Below, in pieces: positions 8,098-16,089 of a stretch of DNA of 41,099 nucleotides (positions are counted from its first letter, which is position 1; each line of letters begins with the position of its first letter). The position numbers were made by a program, and so were the translations under genes. This stretch comes from Candidatus Paralachnospira caecorum (lineage in GTDB: Bacteria; Bacillota; Clostridia; Lachnospirales; Lachnospiraceae), in NCBI GenBank assembly GCA_904379015.1, contig CAJFHG010000008.1, positions 87,670 through 128,768 on the forward strand. The letters run 5' to 3'. Below the pieces are notes generated by a model. That model had not been told where the DNA came from, did not search any database, and was given only the letters and a program-made list of their open reading frames with translations.

Positions 8098-8922
8098 TCA
8101 GGCCGGCGTCTTTCCGCTTTCCCGGGCAACCACGCAGATCCGTTCACTGTCCGCCCGCGCCGGCTCTCCGGAAAACCCGTCATAGGCCGCCTCGAATTCC
8201 AGCCCTGCTTCACGGAGCGCCTGCTTCAGCTCCTCCGTTTCATAAGCTTTCTGATAATGGACTTCTTCGTATTTGCGGTAAAGCGGCGTCCCGTCGGCGC
8301 AGGCTCCTTCCCGCACAAAGACTGCCAGCTCATATTCATTGATCCGGCTCTCTTCGTCAAAATAATTGTCCCATATAAAGCTCTCCGTCTCCCGGTTCTC
8401 CGCGATGGTCCGGTCTCCCAGAATATCCCGGTACTTATGCAGCGTATTGAAGTCAAATATAAAAACCCCGCCCGGATCCAGATAATTGTTGACCAGGCGA
8501 AACACCTGGACCAGATCCCTGTAATCCGTGATATAATTGATCGAATCGCAGACGCACACAATGCCGCCCACAGTTCCGTACAGCTCAAATTCCCGCATAT
8601 CCTGCAGCAGATACAGGATATCATGTCCGGAACGCTCCCGCTTATCCATGGCGATCTCCAGCATCTCCTCCGAACTGTCGATGCCGATCATGTCATAGCC
8701 GGCCTCCGCCAGAAGCTCTGTCATCGTGCCCGTCCCGCAGCCCAGATCCGCCAGAAGGCCGCCTTCACAGCCATGCTCCCTGAGAAGCGCTGTCAGCCGC
8801 CCGCACCATTCCTCATAAGGGACATTATCCATGAACCTGTCGTACACTCCGGCAAACCCGCCGTACATTTCTCCGTACATTTCTTCGCACCCTTCTCCGC
8901 GTACTTCTCCGCACACAGTCAT
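8098..8922 (-). CDS. Class I SAM-dependent methyltransferase
   Basis: A methyltransferase of the Rossmann class. The SAM-binding motif I is LLADLGCGTGTMTELLAEAG, followed by an acidic end of strand 2 (GIDSSEEML) and a post-motif segment VGGIVCVCDSINYI. The sequence FAGVYDRFMDNVPYEEW near the N-terminus is typical of the small methyltransferases found beside recD2/hslO-like genes in Clostridia; their substrate is unknown. The longest frame (274 codons) starts at an ATG that overlaps the recD2 stop as ATGA. An internal start at MYGEMYGG or MYGGFAGV about 15-20 codons later gives the usual family length. Translational coupling to recD2 is likely either way. Confidence 0.88.
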   Translation of the reverse strand: MTVCGEVRGEGCEEMYGEMYGGFAGVYDRFMDNVPYEEWCGRLTALLREHGCEGGLLADLGCGTGTMTELLAEAGYDMIGIDSSEEMLEIAMDKRERSGHDILYLLQDMREFELYGTVGGIVCVCDSINYITDYRDLVQVFRLVNNYLDPGGVFIFDFNTLHKYRDILGDRTIAENRETESFIWDNYFDEESRINEYELAVFVREGACADGTPLYRKYEEVHYQKAYETEELKQALREAGLEFEAAYDGFSGEPARADSERICVVARESGKTPA

Positions 8923-11057
8923 TCCTCCGTTTTCTTTTCTGAAAGCCGCTGTCTGAGCCTGGTATTGCGCCTGGTCACAGTCACATTCCGGATCGCGTAT
9001 GCCAGCGCCTTTTTGCTCCCCACCATGACAAGGATCTTTCTGGCTCTTGTGATCCCGGTATAAATCAGATTTCTCTGGAGCATCACATAATGATTCATCA
9101 GCACCGGCATGACCACAATGGGATACTCGGAGCCCTGGGACTTATGGATGGTAACAGCATAGGCCAGCACCAGCTCGTCCAGCTCGGAAACATCATATTC
9201 CACATTCCGCCCGTCAAAATCCACGGTCAGCGACCGTTCCTCCAGACTGACCGTCTCCACAGTCCCGATGTCCCCGTTGAACACTTCTTTATCATAATTG
9301 TTCCGGATCTGCATGACACGGTCCCCCTGACGGAAACAATAGCCGCCCCGGCGAAGTCCTTCCGCTCCGGGATTCAGCGCCTCCTGAAGAGCCAGGTTCA
9401 GACTGGCCGCGCCGGTCACGCCCCGCTGCATGGGCGTCAGCACCTGAATGTCTGAGGAGGGCACCCGGTAGTAGCGGGGAAGTTTTGTCCGCACCAGCGC
9501 GGCAATGGCCTGGGCCGCTTTTTCCGGATCTTCTTCCTCCATGAAATAAAAATCCGTATGCCGTCCCCCGGAACAGTCAGGGAACTGCCCCGCGTTGACC
9601 CTGTGGGCGCTCATGATGATCCGGCTGTTCATAGCCTGCCGGAAAATCCTGGTCAGACGCACCACAGGAAATACCTCCGACTCCATGATATCCCGCAGCA
9701 CGTTTCCCGCTCCCACGGAAGGGAGCTGATCCGTATCCCCGACCAGGATCAGCATCATATGCTCCGGCACCGCCTTCAGCAGGACATTCATCAGCACAAT
9801 ATCGATCATGGAACATTCATCCACGATCAGAACATCTCCTTCCAGCGGATGCTCTTCATTTCTCTGATACCCCTCCGGCGGCTTGTATTCCAGAAGTCTG
9901 TGAATGGTCTTCGCCTCCAGCTCCGTGGCCTCGGACATCCGTTTCGCCGCCCTGCCTGTGGGCGCCGCTCCCAGCACCTTCAGCCCAAAGAAGCGGAGCG
10001 CGTCCAGAATTCCTTTTGTCACCGTCGTCTTTCCGGTGCCCGGCCCTCCGGTGAGTACCATAACTTTGGAACAGACCGCCTGGATAATCGCCTGCCTCTG
10101 CACCTCATCATAATGCACCCCCGCGCGCCGCTCCACCGCCTCCAGGTCAAAGCTGGCCCCCGCAGGGATCCGTCCCGGCGCTGCCGCCAGCCGGAGAAGC
10201 CTGGACGCGGTCCCGGACTCCGCATAATAAAAGGGCGGCAGGTAAATGGCGTCTCCGTCCACCTTCAGCTCTTCCCTCTCCAGCATTTCATCCAGAGCGC
10301 TCCTGACCGCCTCCTCATCTGTTTCCAGAAGCGATACCGCCTTCTTCACCAGCTGCTCCCGCAGGGCATAAACATGTCCCTCGTCCGCCAGCGCGTTGAG
10401 GGTATACTGAACGCCGCTCCTGCAGCGCATGGGATCATCCCTGCCGATCCCGAGCTTTTCGGCGATCTTATCAGCCGTTTTAAATCCGATTCCCCAGATA
10501 TCGTCCGCCAGCCGGTAAGGATTTTCCTTCACCATTTCAATGCTCTGATTTCCGTATGTTTTATAGATTTTCACCGCGAAGGCAGTGCTGACATCGTGAC
10601 TCTGCAGAAAGAGCATGATGTTTTTGATCTCCTTCTGCCGCTCCCAGCTTTCCCGGATCCTCTCCACCCGTTTTCTGCCGATCCCCGCCACCTCCAGCAG
10701 CGCCTCCGGCCGTTCTTCAATGACAGAAATGGTATCCGTGCCGAACTGTCCGACAATCTTTTTCGCGAATTTGGGGCCGATCCCCTTGATCAGTCCGCTG
10801 CCCAGATATTTCTCAATGCCGTAAACCGTGGCAGGCACCGTTTCTTCCCATCTGACAGCCGCGAACTGTCTGCCGTACCGGGCGTCAATCTTCCAATTGC
10901 CTTCTATGAGCAGAACAGATCCCACCACGGCGTCCGCCAGCGGCCCCACCACCGGAACCAGGTCCTGATATCCTTTTACGCGGACTTTGAGCACAGAATA
11001 TCCGTTTTCCGGATTCTGATATGTAATCCGTTCCACTACGCACCGTATGGTCACCAT
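8919..11057 (-). CDS. recD2: RecD2-type ATP-dependent 5'-3' DNA helicase
   Basis: A 712-residue superfamily 1B helicase of the RecD2 type, which acts outside RecBCD in genome maintenance. The N-terminal OB-like region (IRCVVERITYQNPENGYSVL) is followed by tandem helix-hairpin-helix motifs (KGIGPKFAKKIVGQFG, VAGIGRKRVERI). The motor has Walker A GGPGTGKTT with Lys343, motif II VDECSMID, motif III GDTDQLPSVGAGN, and the C-terminal AVTIHKSQGSEYP and YTGITRARK motifs. The frame stays open for 161 more codons upstream, but those overlap the DUF1294 gene and promoter, so ATG 11057 is chosen; it overlaps the DUF1294 stop by seven bases. The next gene begins at its own stop codon. Confidence 0.95.
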   Translation of the reverse strand: MVTIRCVVERITYQNPENGYSVLKVRVKGYQDLVPVVGPLADAVVGSVLLIEGNWKIDARYGRQFAAVRWEETVPATVYGIEKYLGSGLIKGIGPKFAKKIVGQFGTDTISVIEERPEALLEVAGIGRKRVERIRESWERQKEIKNIMLFLQSHDVSTAFAVKIYKTYGNQSIEMVKENPYRLADDIWGIGFKTADKIAEKLGIGRDDPMRCRSGVQYTLNALADEGHVYALREQLVKKAVSLLETDEEAVRSALDEMLEREELKVDGDAIYLPPFYYAESGTASRLLRLAAAPGRIPAGASFDLEAVERRAGVHYDEVQRQAIIQAVCSKVMVLTGGPGTGKTTVTKGILDALRFFGLKVLGAAPTGRAAKRMSEATELEAKTIHRLLEYKPPEGYQRNEEHPLEGDVLIVDECSMIDIVLMNVLLKAVPEHMMLILVGDTDQLPSVGAGNVLRDIMESEVFPVVRLTRIFRQAMNSRIIMSAHRVNAGQFPDCSGGRHTDFYFMEEEDPEKAAQAIAALVRTKLPRYYRVPSSDIQVLTPMQRGVTGAASLNLALQEALNPGAEGLRRGGYCFRQGDRVMQIRNNYDKEVFNGDIGTVETVSLEERSLTVDFDGRNVEYDVSELDELVLAYAVTIHKSQGSEYPIVVMPVLMNHYVMLQRNLIYTGITRARKILVMVGSKKALAYAIRNVTVTRRNTRLRQRLSEKKTEE

Positions 11058-11317
11058 AACATCACCGCCATCCCCAGGGCAATCTGCGCGCAGAGGATCG
11101 CCGGTACGCCCGCCGTAAACTTTCTGTGCTTCGTCTTGTGGCGGAATCCGTACATGGCAAGCAGCGCCCCGGCGCTCCCGCCGGCCGCCGCCAAAAAAAG
11201 CAGCATTCCCTCCGAAATCCTCCATCTGTGATGTCTGGCCTTCCACTTGTCCAGACCGTACGCCAGAAACGTCACGATATTGATGACTGCCAGCCAGCCC
11301 CATATCCATCTTTCCAT
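11051..11317 (-). CDS. DUF1294 small membrane protein
   Basis: An 88-residue protein with two or three membrane helices: AVINIVTFLAYGLDKWKA, then the conserved RISEGMLLFLAAAGGSAGALLAMYGFRHKT, then a final helix IALGMAVMLW. The K.(A/R)...RW R..E..L...a..GG..Ga...M...rHKt pattern is the DUF1294 signature, whose function is unknown. It is the first gene of the DUF1294-recD2-methyltransferase-hslO run and overlaps the recD2 start by seven bases. The ATG at 11317 is preferred because earlier in-frame starts add a basic non-membrane stretch and the region upstream holds the promoter. Length and topology match the family. Confidence 0.85.
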   Translation of the reverse strand: MERWIWGWLAVINIVTFLAYGLDKWKARHHRWRISEGMLLFLAAAGGSAGALLAMYGFRHKTKHRKFTAGVPAILCAQIALGMAVMLW

Positions 11318-11375
11318 CTTCTGCCCGTATCCTCCGTTCCCGCTCAGCCGCGCGCCATTCTTCCGTTTCCTGCCC

Positions 11376-11384
11376 ATTATACCA
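11376..11384 (-). promoter_or_regulatory. Extended -10 promoter of the DUF1294-recD2 operon
   Basis: Minus-strand TATAAT (11376-11381) preceded by TGG, an extended -10 element. No good -35 box is seen at 17 bases (ATGATT). The start of transcription would be about 50 bases before the DUF1294 ATG. Confidence 0.5.
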
Positions 11385-11494
11385 TGCCCGGAAGGAAAAA
11401 TCATCCGCCTGTTTTCCGTCCCCCTCCTCACGTTCTTCCGCGGAAGCCTGATCCGGAAAATCAGAGACAAAAAAAATCGCAAAAAAATAAAAAA

Positions 11495-11564
11495 AGGAGT
11501 ATAAGATTTCTCTTTCCGGAGATACTGAAGATAGTACCAAAGAAAAGAGAAATACTTATCCTCC
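11495..11564 (-). terminator. Very long hairpin with minus-strand T tract
   Basis: Left arm 11495-11515 and right arm 11544-11564 pair over about 20 bases with one or two mismatches. An inner GGTACT/AGTATC stem sits in the loop. On the minus strand the stem is followed by a T7-A-T7 run (11478-11494), an exceptionally strong Rho-independent terminator. No minus-strand gene now lies upstream to be terminated; the opposite strand there is the truncated DapA-like gene. Confidence 0.65.
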
Positions 11565-11575
11565 CCTTTTGATGA

Positions 11576-11616
11576 CCCCGCAGGTGCGCAGACAGGTGCG
11601 TCTCTGCGGGGTTTTG
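11576..11616 (+). terminator. Plus-strand terminator or attenuator before the DapA-like gene
   Basis: CCCCGCAG (11576-11583) pairs with CTGCGGGG (11604-11611), with an inner GCGCA/TGCGT stem, and is followed on the plus strand by TTTTGATTT. This is a strong intrinsic terminator placed 43 bases upstream of the DapA-like reading frame. It is either an attenuator in its leader or the terminator of a deleted plus-strand gene. Confidence 0.65.
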
Positions 11617-11658
11617 ATTTATCTGATCAGAATAACATTGATTCAGGGTGAATTCACC

Positions 11659-12399
11659 ATGATGAATGTGGAAGAACGCAAACAGGTCATCAAAACTGCT
11701 GTAGATGCAGCAAAAGACAGCGATGTGTTTATTCTGGCCGGAATCACCTGCAATTCCACCAACGACACCGTAGAACTGGCCAGATACTCCGGCGAAGTCG
11801 GCGCGGAATATGTACTCGCCCTTCCGCCCCATGCCGTTCCCATCACGAAAGAAGCCATGATGGATTACTTCAAAGCCATCAAAGCCAATACCACTTCCGG
11901 TCTGGTCCTGTATCATTTCCCCGGGGAAACCAATATTACGTTCTCACCGGAAGAAATCGTGGAAATGGGCCGCAGCGGCCTCATCTGCGCTGTGAAGAAC
12001 ACGGCCGGAATGGAGCACACACAGGAGCTGATCCTGGCCAACGGCCATAATCCTGATCTTAAGATCACCAACGGCTTCGATTCCCTGGCGTTCGCGGCCA
12101 TGGCCTGCGGCGCCGATGCTCTGATCAATGCCGGTTCCAATATGACGCCCGGCCAGTACGTGAAAATGATGGATCTGATCAAAGAAGGGAACTATGAGGA
12201 AGCGCGCAGAATCTATGAAGCCATTCTTCCTCTGCTGCTGTTCCAGGAACAGAATGGAAATACAGAACCGGGGCTCTGCAAATACGTGCTGTCCCTGCAG
12301 GGATTTGATGTCGGGACCCCCCGGAAGCCGATTCCCGAAGTTTCAGAGGAATCGAAGGAAACTGCCAAAAAGCTGCTGGCTCTGGCCGAAAGCATTTAA
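11659..12399 (+). CDS. N-terminally truncated DapA/NanA-family lyase
   Basis: A dihydrodipicolinate synthase/N-acetylneuraminate lyase family protein (pyruvate-dependent class I aldolase). Visible family motifs are the second helix NVEERKQVIKTAVDAA, strand 3 VFILAGITCNSTNDTVELAR, the active-site Tyr in LVLYHFPGETN, the Schiff-base Lys113 in CAVKNTAG, and the late GADALINAGSNM. In complete enzymes that lysine is near 161-165 and the protein is ~290 residues. Here about 50 N-terminal residues (first strand, first helix and the (T/S)TGE phosphate-side loop) are missing, and homology begins at GEFTMMNVEERK. The ATG at 11659 has a weak AGGGTG box. The barrel should be incomplete, so activity is doubtful. 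A convergent GntR regulator follows, which may once have controlled it. Confidence 0.8.
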   Translation: MMNVEERKQVIKTAVDAAKDSDVFILAGITCNSTNDTVELARYSGEVGAEYVLALPPHAVPITKEAMMDYFKAIKANTTSGLVLYHFPGETNITFSPEEIVEMGRSGLICAVKNTAGMEHTQELILANGHNPDLKITNGFDSLAFAAMACGADALINAGSNMTPGQYVKMMDLIKEGNYEEARRIYEAILPLLLFQEQNGNTEPGLCKYVLSLQGFDVGTPRKPIPEVSEESKETAKKLLALAESI

Positions 12400-12415
12400 T
12401 ACCTCTTACTTCCTC

Positions 12416-12454
12416 AAAAAGAACCGTCCCTTCTGTCTCCGGGACGGTTCTTTT
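12416..12454. terminator. Bidirectional terminator
   Basis: AAGAACCGTCCC and GGGACGGTTCTT form a perfect 12-bp stem with a 10-base loop, flanked by A tracts on one side and T tracts on the other. It lies between the convergent DapA-like and GntR genes and can serve both. Confidence 0.85.
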
Positions 12455-12462
12455 CCGCAGTC

Positions 12463-13182
12463 TCAATCTTCAATTCCAAGTATATCATGATAAATCTGAA
12501 ACGATTCTTTTACGCTGGCCTTCACGCCATTTCTGTTTCCTGCCTTGAACGCCTGGAGCACCAGTTCATGATCCTTCAGCGCCTGTTCCGCATCGTAATG
12601 CTCAAGCCGTTTCATGGGCGCCTCAAATATTTCCAGGAGCAGTGTGCCGATCTGCGTGATAAAAGCATTCTGACAAATATCGAGCAGCTTTTTATGGAAA
12701 CGGGAATCATCCTCCACCGTGGCCGTTCCGTCTTTGCACTTTTCCCTGAAATACTCAAGCTCCTCCTCCAGCATTCGGATATCGTCATCCGTCGCCCTGT
12801 CCATGGCAAATTCCGCCACAGCCTGCTCGAACATGACTCTGAAATCATATAATTCCTGGGACGAGCTTCCCTGAAGAACAAGATTAAAGATAAGAGGCAT
12901 CATGATATCCGGTTTCACCGTACTGCAGATCCGGCTCCGTTTTCCCTGCCGGATCTCCACCACGCCGATCATCTGGAGCATCTTCAGCGCTTCCCGTATA
13001 CTGGATTTTCCCACACCCAGCATTGCGCACATTTCCGCCTCAGAAGGCAGCTCGTCTCCCGGATGAAATTCTCCGTCCAGAATCGCCTGCTTCAGCCACA
13101 GAACGACGCGCTCTGACAAATTTTCTGTTTTCAATATCGGCGCTTTCGGATAAACATAACCTTCTACGTTCGACTTACCCAT
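12463..13182 (-). CDS. GntR/FadR-family (FCD) transcriptional regulator
   Basis: A 239-residue regulator. The N-terminal winged helix has the GntR signature: ILDGEFHPGDELPSEAEMCAM, then GVGKSSIREALKMLQMIGVVE. The C-terminal helical FCD ligand domain contains FRVMFEQAVAEFAMDRAT, the metal-type pattern D..FH..LLDICQN (about 160-170) and a late H near DHELVLQAF. FCD regulators respond to organic or sugar acids and often control DapA/NanA-family aldolases, so the neighbouring truncated lyase is the plausible former target. The start is supported by a GGGAGA box six bases upstream. A dyad ATCGG-N8-CCGAT overlaps the -35 of its own promoter, suggesting autoregulation. Confidence 0.9.
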   Translation of the reverse strand: MGKSNVEGYVYPKAPILKTENLSERVVLWLKQAILDGEFHPGDELPSEAEMCAMLGVGKSSIREALKMLQMIGVVEIRQGKRSRICSTVKPDIMMPLIFNLVLQGSSSQELYDFRVMFEQAVAEFAMDRATDDDIRMLEEELEYFREKCKDGTATVEDDSRFHKKLLDICQNAFITQIGTLLLEIFEAPMKRLEHYDAEQALKDHELVLQAFKAGNRNGVKASVKESFQIYHDILGIED

Positions 13183-13208
13183 ATATTCTCCCTCTCTTTA
13201 ATGCTCTC

Positions 13209-13243
13209 ATTATAGCATGTTTTTGATCGGATATTCAACCGAT
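13209..13243 (-). promoter_or_regulatory. GntR promoter with overlapping dyad operator
   Basis: Minus-strand TTGAAT (13233-13238), an 18-base spacer and TATAAT (13209-13214) with TG at the extended position. The inverted repeat ATCGG-N8-CCGAT (13226-13243) covers the -35 box, an arrangement suited to autorepression. The rest of the intergenic stretch up to 13370 is AT-rich, with short palindromes such as AGATATCT and no gene. Confidence 0.55.
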
Positions 13244-13373
13244 GCTTTATCCCCAAATCAAGTTTCTATATCATATTTTCGCTTATATAAGATATCTGAT
13301 ATATTGAAATCGTATCATATTTGTTATTTGCTTGTCAATTTATTATAGAAATCTGCCAGTAAAATTTTAAAAA

Positions 13374-13395
13374 GCCGCAGGTAAATTCCTGCGGC
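13374..13395 (-). terminator. Terminator of the zinc-ribbon membrane protein gene
   Basis: GCCGCAGG and CCTGCGGC form a perfect 8-bp stem with a six-base loop, followed on the minus strand by TTTTTAAAATTTT. It lies 36 bases after the stop of the gene at 13431-14363. Confidence 0.85.
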
Positions 13396-13430
13396 ACTTT
13401 TATTACGGATCTGCAATCCCATATCTGTCT

Positions 13431-14363
13431 TTAATATCTTCCTGTCTTGTAGCTTCCCGTGCTGTTCTGGAACATATTTTTCACCGTCGCGAAGCTGGCG
13501 ACCGCGGTCAGCAGATAGCCGATCAGCAGATCTCTCCAGAAGGCGCTGCTGACCTCCGGATAAGTCATAAAATCCGGAATCGCCCGGTACGCTTCAAAAA
13601 ATGAAACATCATAATCGGAAAAGACCCTGTAAATTTCAATGGCCAGTCCCACATTCTGAGCAAAATAAAGAACCACAGCCACAATGACAAGGGTTATGAC
13701 CACTCCGGCCGCGTTGACCTTTCCTCCGAATTTCTCATATCCCTTGAGGGCGCAGACTGCCGTCACCAGACCGGCAATTCCCGCAATATAACCCAGCTGG
13801 TAAATGATCACCCAGAGGATTCCGCCCAGAAGCGCCCCCAGAACGGCTCCCACAAGCCCTGTGATCAGATTGCCCTTCTTTTCAGCAATCTGCAGCCGGT
13901 TCGCCTCCAGCTCACCGCACATTCTGTTATAGCAGCTGTCACAGAGAAAATCCATCGCTCCGTTGATGCTGGAAAGCACTGTGGGCACTTCCTCCCCGCA
14001 GCAGCCGCAGCAGGTTACATATCCGTTCAGTCCAAGATAGGAAACGGTCCTGTCCAGAATTTCCCTCACCTGACCGGCAACCTTTCCTGAAGCCCGGAGA
14101 ATCACTTCTACGCGCTTTCCGTCATAGACCGCCTCTGTGATTTTTTTATTGCTCTCTCTGAGACCTGCCAGAAAGCTGTCCATGGAATAGCCGGAAGCCG
14201 CGCTCCCCGGCTTCGCGTCCACCACAACTCTCCAGTATGTACCGTTTCCGACCCCGGCCATCACGCAGACTGTGTAGCCCGACACAGTCCCCTGGATCAC
14301 ATTTTTCGGTCTTTCTGTCAGAGGATCATTGCCTCTGATCACATCTGCAACTGTCTTTTTCAT
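13431..14363 (-). CDS. Zinc-ribbon membrane protein of unknown function
   Basis: A 310-residue protein I cannot assign to a named family. The first ~120 residues are soluble and look like a small alpha/beta domain. A treble-cysteine segment follows (TCCGCCGEEVP, then CDSCYNRMC) that probably binds zinc. Three or four membrane helices come next (GLVGAVLGALLGGILWVIIY, YIAGIAGLVTAVCALKGY, AAGVVITLVIVAVVLYFAQN, and a last one near LIGYLLTAVASFATV). The AAGGGGG box before the ATG is good. The gene has its own terminator and no obvious functional neighbour. A role in sensing or membrane stress is possible but not shown by the sequence. Confidence 0.75.
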   Translation of the reverse strand: MKKTVADVIRGNDPLTERPKNVIQGTVSGYTVCVMAGVGNGTYWRVVVDAKPGSAASGYSMDSFLAGLRESNKKITEAVYDGKRVEVILRASGKVAGQVREILDRTVSYLGLNGYVTCCGCCGEEVPTVLSSINGAMDFLCDSCYNRMCGELEANRLQIAEKKGNLITGLVGAVLGALLGGILWVIIYQLGYIAGIAGLVTAVCALKGYEKFGGKVNAAGVVITLVIVAVVLYFAQNVGLAIEIYRVFSDYDVSFFEAYRAIPDFMTYPEVSSAFWRDLLIGYLLTAVASFATVKNMFQNSTGSYKTGRY

Positions 14364-14521
14364 CTTATGTCCCCTTCCCCGGCACGCTGCCGCCGTCTCC
14401 TGGCCGGAATCCGGCCCCGCGCCGTTCTGTCTGCCGCCCCGCGGCGTTCATTTCATTGATCCCTCTGCGGATCCGTTTCAGAACAGCCTGGCCTGAGCGG
14501 CTTTTGATTTATTGTAGCATC

Positions 14522-15172
14522 TCACAGACCGTCTGGCAACTGATTTTCCTCTTCCATAAAATACCGCATGCATTCCATGCCCAGCAGAACCACATCCTCC
14601 GGATGAATGAACCGGATAATGTTCCGGTCAAACAGGAGATTGACCGACGCCGGAAATTCTTCATCCCCGTCCCAGAAGATCACCTGAAGCGGCACCTTCT
14701 CAAAGGCCGGAACCAGGAAGCCCGCGTCCCCGTAGGAAAGGGGCGTGAACCCAAGCCGCGCGCCGGCCTCCCGGAAGCGCTCCGGCTTCCCCGCGAACGC
14801 CTCCGCGAAGGGCTTCAGCACCTGCCGCTCAAAGGCATCCTCAAACACTCCGGCGTCCTTTACATCCCTGAAATGAACCCACTCGCCGGAATTTTCCGCG
14901 TTCTCTTCCGCGTAATAGAAGAAATTGTAGATCGCTATCACCTCATTGAACACCGGTTCATAATCCGGTCTGTCCGGACAGCTGATCCGTCCTGTCCGCC
15001 TGTCCACCGCATGAAGAATACCGAAATAGGACAGCCGGATGCTGGTTTCATCATAATCTGCAATATGAAGTTTTCGGATGATCTCCTCCTGGTCCCAGGT
15101 CAGAAAACGCTGCCGCCACTGCTCCGCCACCTGTTCATAGTGAGAGGTTCTGTTCTGTCCGTCCGCGCTCAT
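14522..15172 (-). CDS. DUF3786 domain-containing protein
   Basis: A 216-residue soluble protein of the DUF3786 family, of unknown function. The conserved parts are an N-terminal helical region (HYEQVAEQWRQRF), a central VFNEVIAIYNFFYYAEE, and the C-terminal core VPLQVIFWDGDEEFPASVNL followed by LFDRNIIRFIHPEDVVLLG. The ATG overlaps the stop of the endonuclease IV gene as ATGA and has an AAGGAG box inside that gene, so the two are translationally coupled. DUF3786 proteins occur with corrinoid or iron-sulfur enzymes in anaerobes; here the partner is a DNA repair gene, which gives no functional hint. The 158 bases downstream to the next gene hold no clear element. Confidence 0.85.
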   Translation of the reverse strand: MSADGQNRTSHYEQVAEQWRQRFLTWDQEEIIRKLHIADYDETSIRLSYFGILHAVDRRTGRISCPDRPDYEPVFNEVIAIYNFFYYAEENAENSGEWVHFRDVKDAGVFEDAFERQVLKPFAEAFAGKPERFREAGARLGFTPLSYGDAGFLVPAFEKVPLQVIFWDGDEEFPASVNLLFDRNIIRFIHPEDVVLLGMECMRYFMEEENQLPDGL

Positions 15173-16032
15173 ATCTGTTCTCCTTCCATGTTCTTTTCCT
15201 TATACTGGCAGGCCGACCTGAGAAACGCGATTTCTCTCGCCCAGCCCTCATCGTCATTGGGTGTTTCCAGAATACAGGGCAGCCCCTGAACAGCCGGATG
15301 ATTGACGATCCGGCGGACGGCCTCAGCGCCGATCATGCCTTCGCCGATCTTCGCGTGGCGGTCCTTACGGCTTCCCCGGGGATTCTGGCTGTCGTTGATA
15401 TGGAGCGCCTTCAGCCTGTCCAGGCCGATCACCCGGTCAAATTCTTCAAACACACCGTCCGGATTGCCCGCAATGTCATAGCCGGCGTCCCATACATGGC
15501 AGGTATCCAGGCAGACGCCGATCCGGTCCTGCCGTTCAACCCGGTCCAGGATTTCCCGCAGCTCCTCAAAGGTTCTGCCGACCTCACTGCCCTTTCCGGA
15601 CATGGTCTCCAGCAGCACCGTCGTATGCTCCTCATCCTTCAGGATCCCGTTCAGCGTCTCCGCGATCAGCCGGATTCCCGCCTCTGTTCCCTGCCCCACA
15701 TGGCAGCCGGGATGAAAATTGTAGTAATTGCCCGGCGTGCAGGAAAGCCGTTTCAGATCGTCTGCCATGGTCTCCCTGGCAAACCGGCGCAGATCCTCTC
15801 TCGCAGCGCACGCGTTCAGAGTATAGGGCGCGTGAGCCACCACCGGGCCCAGCTTCAGCTCCCCGGCCATCTCCAGGAATTCCCTGATATCCTCCGGATC
15901 CAGTTTCTTCGCCCTGGCGCCCCTCGGATTTCTTGTGAAGAAGGCAAAGGTATCGCCTCCCAGCTTTCTGATCTGGCGGCCCATGGCCGCGTATCCCCCC
16001 GCGGATGAAATGTGGCTTCCTGCGTAAATCAT
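15169..16032 (-). CDS. nfo: Endonuclease IV (AP endonuclease)
   Basis: A 287-residue zinc-dependent AP endonuclease that cuts 5' of abasic sites in base excision repair. The TIM-barrel metal ligands are all in place: GSHIS at the start, VAHAPYTLN (~65), NFHPG with GTEAG (~105-115), LLETMSGKGSEVG (~145), CLDTCHVWDAGYD (~175), LHINDSQNPRGSRKDRHAKIGEG with its DRH (~210-230), and ILETP near the C-terminus. The length is normal. The ATG has a GGAGG box ten bases upstream. It is coupled to the DUF3786 gene through a four-base overlap. Confidence 0.96.
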   Translation of the reverse strand: MIYAGSHISSAGGYAAMGRQIRKLGGDTFAFFTRNPRGARAKKLDPEDIREFLEMAGELKLGPVVAHAPYTLNACAAREDLRRFARETMADDLKRLSCTPGNYYNFHPGCHVGQGTEAGIRLIAETLNGILKDEEHTTVLLETMSGKGSEVGRTFEELREILDRVERQDRIGVCLDTCHVWDAGYDIAGNPDGVFEEFDRVIGLDRLKALHINDSQNPRGSRKDRHAKIGEGMIGAEAVRRIVNHPAVQGLPCILETPNDDEGWAREIAFLRSACQYKEKNMEGEQI

Positions 16033-16089
16033 AAAATCTGTTCCTCCAGATGGTTCTCGACTGTACCTGATGATGATTTCAGACAGGTC

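Noticed and set aside
7141-9063. 640-codon plus-strand open frame
   Set aside because: It spans the complements of hslO, the methyltransferase gene and the end of recD2, three clearly real genes.
11058-11540. N-terminal extension of recD2 to 873 residues
   Set aside because: The extra 161 codons overlap the DUF1294 gene and the operon promoter and have no helicase similarity; ATG 11057 fits the family start.
11569-11658. Upstream extension of the DapA-like frame to the ATG at 11569
   Set aside because: The 30 extra codons cover the plus-strand terminator hairpin, lack a ribosome binding site and do not resemble the missing N-terminus of the family.
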